Source: Campylobacteraceae bacterium (lineage in GTDB: Bacteria > Campylobacterota > Campylobacteria > Campylobacterales > Sulfurovaceae). From it: a stretch of 40,952 nt of DNA. Of the stretch, positions 39,070-40,952 are shown piece by piece. Both the position numbers and the translations under genes were made by a program. Where the stretch lies: assembly GCA_026983875.1 (NCBI GenBank), contig JALSTG010000156.1, positions 1 through 40,952 of the forward strand, in the 5' to 3' direction. A model generated the notes under the pieces. The model saw nothing but the letters and a program-made list of their open reading frames with translations, made no database searches and was not told the origin of the DNA. Numbering within the stretch: position 1 is the first letter of the stretch; the number at the start of each line of letters is the position of its first letter.

Positions 39070-39109
39070 GGCTTCTCTCAGCAAATTTTGAATGGACATG
39101 TGATCAGGG

Positions 39110-39769
39110 ATGAGGATTTTAACGGTAGGATTCGACGAAGAGTTTGCCAAAGAGGTAGAAAAAGAGATCGGGAAATATTTTATCTGCATCGTCGATAGTG
39201 CAATGGATCTATACGATGCCAGCAACTTCACCTATTTTCGTCACTATGAGCTGATTATCATTGTGGATGAGGGGGTACAGTTCTCCCTGGAGCGTTACGT
39301 TCACGAGATCAAAAAAAAGAAAAAAGAGACCAAGATTATCCTTCTGACTGACAAGCCCCAGAAGCAGCGGGCCTTTTTCGCTTTGGGGGTCGACGACGTA
39401 GTTTTCAATCATATCGGTGAACCTGATCTGATCGCTGCCCGGGTCCTGGCCAATATGCGCAATCTTTACGGCACCAAGGTCGATATCGGCAAACTGTGTA
39501 TCGACATTGTCAACAAGAAGATCGAATATGACGACAAAATCGTCTCTCTTAACGGCAAGACCTTCGATATCCTTGCCTACTTGGCTTTGCGTAAACAGCG
39601 GGTCTTTTCCAAAGACGAAATCATCAATGCACTCTGGGAAGAGCCCGAGTATGTCAGCGACAATACCGTTGAAGTAGCGATCAATCAGATCCGCAAGCGT
39701 CTGCGAAGTATTCTAGGCTTCCAGGTGATCCATACCGTTCGGCGGCGGGGCTACAAGTTTTCTTATTGA
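39110..39769 (+). CDS. OmpR-family orphan response regulator resembling HsrA/HP1043 with a degenerate receiver
   Basis: C-terminal wHTH ALWEEPEYVSDNTVEVAINQIRKRLRSILGFQVIHTVRRRGYKFSY, close to the HP1043 C-terminus as I recall it; receiver lacks the usual acidic pocket, phospho-Asp context and Lys. Confidence 0.8.
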   Translation: MRILTVGFDEEFAKEVEKEIGKYFICIVDSAMDLYDASNFTYFRHYELIIIVDEGVQFSLERYVHEIKKKKKETKIILLTDKPQKQRAFFALGVDDVVFNHIGEPDLIAARVLANMRNLYGTKVDIGKLCIDIVNKKIEYDDKIVSLNGKTFDILAYLALRKQRVFSKDEIINALWEEPEYVSDNTVEVAINQIRKRLRSILGFQVIHTVRRRGYKFSY

Positions 39770-39913
39770 CAAATCTCAAGCCATAGAAGCGTTGCGGATT
39801 TATCCAAAATTCTCCGGGCATTAAGCCCCTTTTCTCACCGCTTGAATGAACACTTCTCGAACGATTGATCCTTCTCTTCTGCATTGACTACTGCAAGTTG
39901 GATAGCTTTGCCT

Positions 39914-40952
39914 CTAGAACATATCTGGCAAAGCTTCATGAGGAGTGGGATGTTTGCGGGGTGCGGGACGTGGAGGCCGATAATGGTGCACCGGCCGGGG
40001 GCGGGGTTTGACGGCCGGCCGGTGTTTCCGGGCTTTTTGGCGTATCTCCTGACGCTGCTGTCTGAGGAGCTCTTTGATCTTTCGGGTCCGCTCTTGCTGT
40101 TTTTTTCTGGCGATTTCACGTCGTTTTTTCTCTTTGGCCAACATTTCGGCTCGCTGTTCCGGTGTAAGATTGGGAGCCAAATAGTTGAGTTCTACTAGAT
40201 TGTCCACAATGCTTTTGAAGGTGGGTACGGCAGACTGAGAGGCGAAGTATTTGTGATATTTGCTTGCTTCGATGACCAGGACGCCGATCTCGTAGCGGTG
40301 ACCTTTGTCGTCGTTGGCAAAGCCGAAAAAGGAGCTGTTGTAGCGTTTGACATAACGACCCTTGGTTGCGATGTGGGCAGTTCCCGTCTTTCCGCCGATC
40401 TCCAGTCCGGGGTATTGGGCCGCGACGCCGGTCCCCTCCGAGACAACTTTTTTGAGAATTTTCTTCATTGCTCGGGCCGTAGCCGGTTGAATCACCTGCC
40501 GGATTTGGGCTTGAGTTTCCCGGAGGCGGAATTTGCGTCCGTCGTAGGACTCCAGATAGTCGACGATTCGCGGTGGGACGAGACGTCCGGAGTTGTTAAA
40601 GACGTTATGAGCCTGAAGGAGTTGGATGAATGTCGCTTGCATTCCATAACCGTAGGCTTGATTGGCCCGGTGGGGTTTCTTTTCCAGTTTCCAGGCAGGT
40701 TTGATCCGTCCGGGAAGTTCTCGGGAGAGATCGATATCCGTGCGCCGTCCCAAGCCGAAAGCTCTGAAGCCGTCGTACATCTCTTTGCCGCTAAGACGCC
40801 AGGCGATCTGGGAGATACCGATGTTGGAGGAGTGGACGATGATGTCGGTGGCGGTCAGGGAGTCGAAGGCCTCGTCGTCGGTGATTTTCTGATGTTTGCC
40901 GATATAGAAGGGGCCGCCGTTGTAGGTATTGAACCAAGTCTGGGGCGTGACG
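39914..40952 (-). CDS. FtsI/PBP2-type penicillin-binding protein, C-terminal part (5' end outside window)
   Basis: Frame open to the window edge: ...YNGGPFYIGKHQKITDDEAFDSLTATDIIVHSSNIGISQIAWRLSGKEMYDGFRAFGLGRR (SSN motif) and GGKTGTAHI (KTG motif); basic Pro/His-rich tail. Confidence 0.88.
   Translation of the reverse strand, partial: VTPQTWFNTYNGGPFYIGKHQKITDDEAFDSLTATDIIVHSSNIGISQIAWRLSGKEMYDGFRAFGLGRRTDIDLSRELPGRIKPAWKLEKKPHRANQAYGYGMQATFIQLLQAHNVFNNSGRLVPPRIVDYLESYDGRKFRLRETQAQIRQVIQPATARAMKKILKKVVSEGTGVAAQYPGLEIGGKTGTAHIATKGRYVKRYNSSFFGFANDDKGHRYEIGVLVIEASKYHKYFASQSAVPTFKSIVDNLVELNYLAPNLTPEQRAEMLAKEKKRREIARKKQQERTRKIKELLRQQRQEIRQKARKHRPAVKPRPRPVHHYRPPRPAPRKHPTPHEALPDMF

Overview
The window looks like chromosomal DNA from a sulfur-oxidising Campylobacterota (Sulfurovum/Nitratifractor-like). 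The taxon is inferred from gene content and order only. From left to right it contains: the dnaE 3' end; a TCA/reverse-TCA block (monomeric icd, mdh, two-subunit fumarase, sucCD); a continuous Sox thiosulfate-oxidation cluster (soxC-soxD-soxX-soxY-soxZ-soxA-unknown-soxB-cytochrome c/thioredoxin fusion); oorDABC; proC; serS; a minus-strand block holA/rnr/htpX; ilvC; a divergent polysaccharide deacetylase; dprA; a TlpA-like thioredoxin; radA; a degenerate hybrid histidine kinase; ftsY; a thioredoxin lipoprotein; 5-FTHF cyclo-ligase; rny; a small unknown ORF; a cyclophilin; cmoB; an HsrA/HP1043-like orphan regulator; and a partial FtsI-type PBP. The most unusual signals are as follows. (1) Two collinear composite repeats occupy the 5' leaders of rnr and holA. 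Each has four copies of a GTGAAGA/GTGAATA heptamer, 4.4 copies of ACTTGCG, a GGTATGCACGGC hairpin, and a palindrome that contains the Shine-Dalgarno and abuts the start codon (13-bp perfect stem for rnr). (2) The sox cluster lies between sucD and oorD, which are adjacent in the mdh-sucCD-oorDABC order known from Campylobacter. (3) A hybrid kinase appears to have lost both the HisKA and the HPt phospho-acceptor histidines but keeps a canonical receiver. (4) There is an unknown secreted protein between soxA and soxB, followed downstream by a cytochrome c-thioredoxin fusion. No rRNA, tRNA, transposase or CRISPR was recognised.
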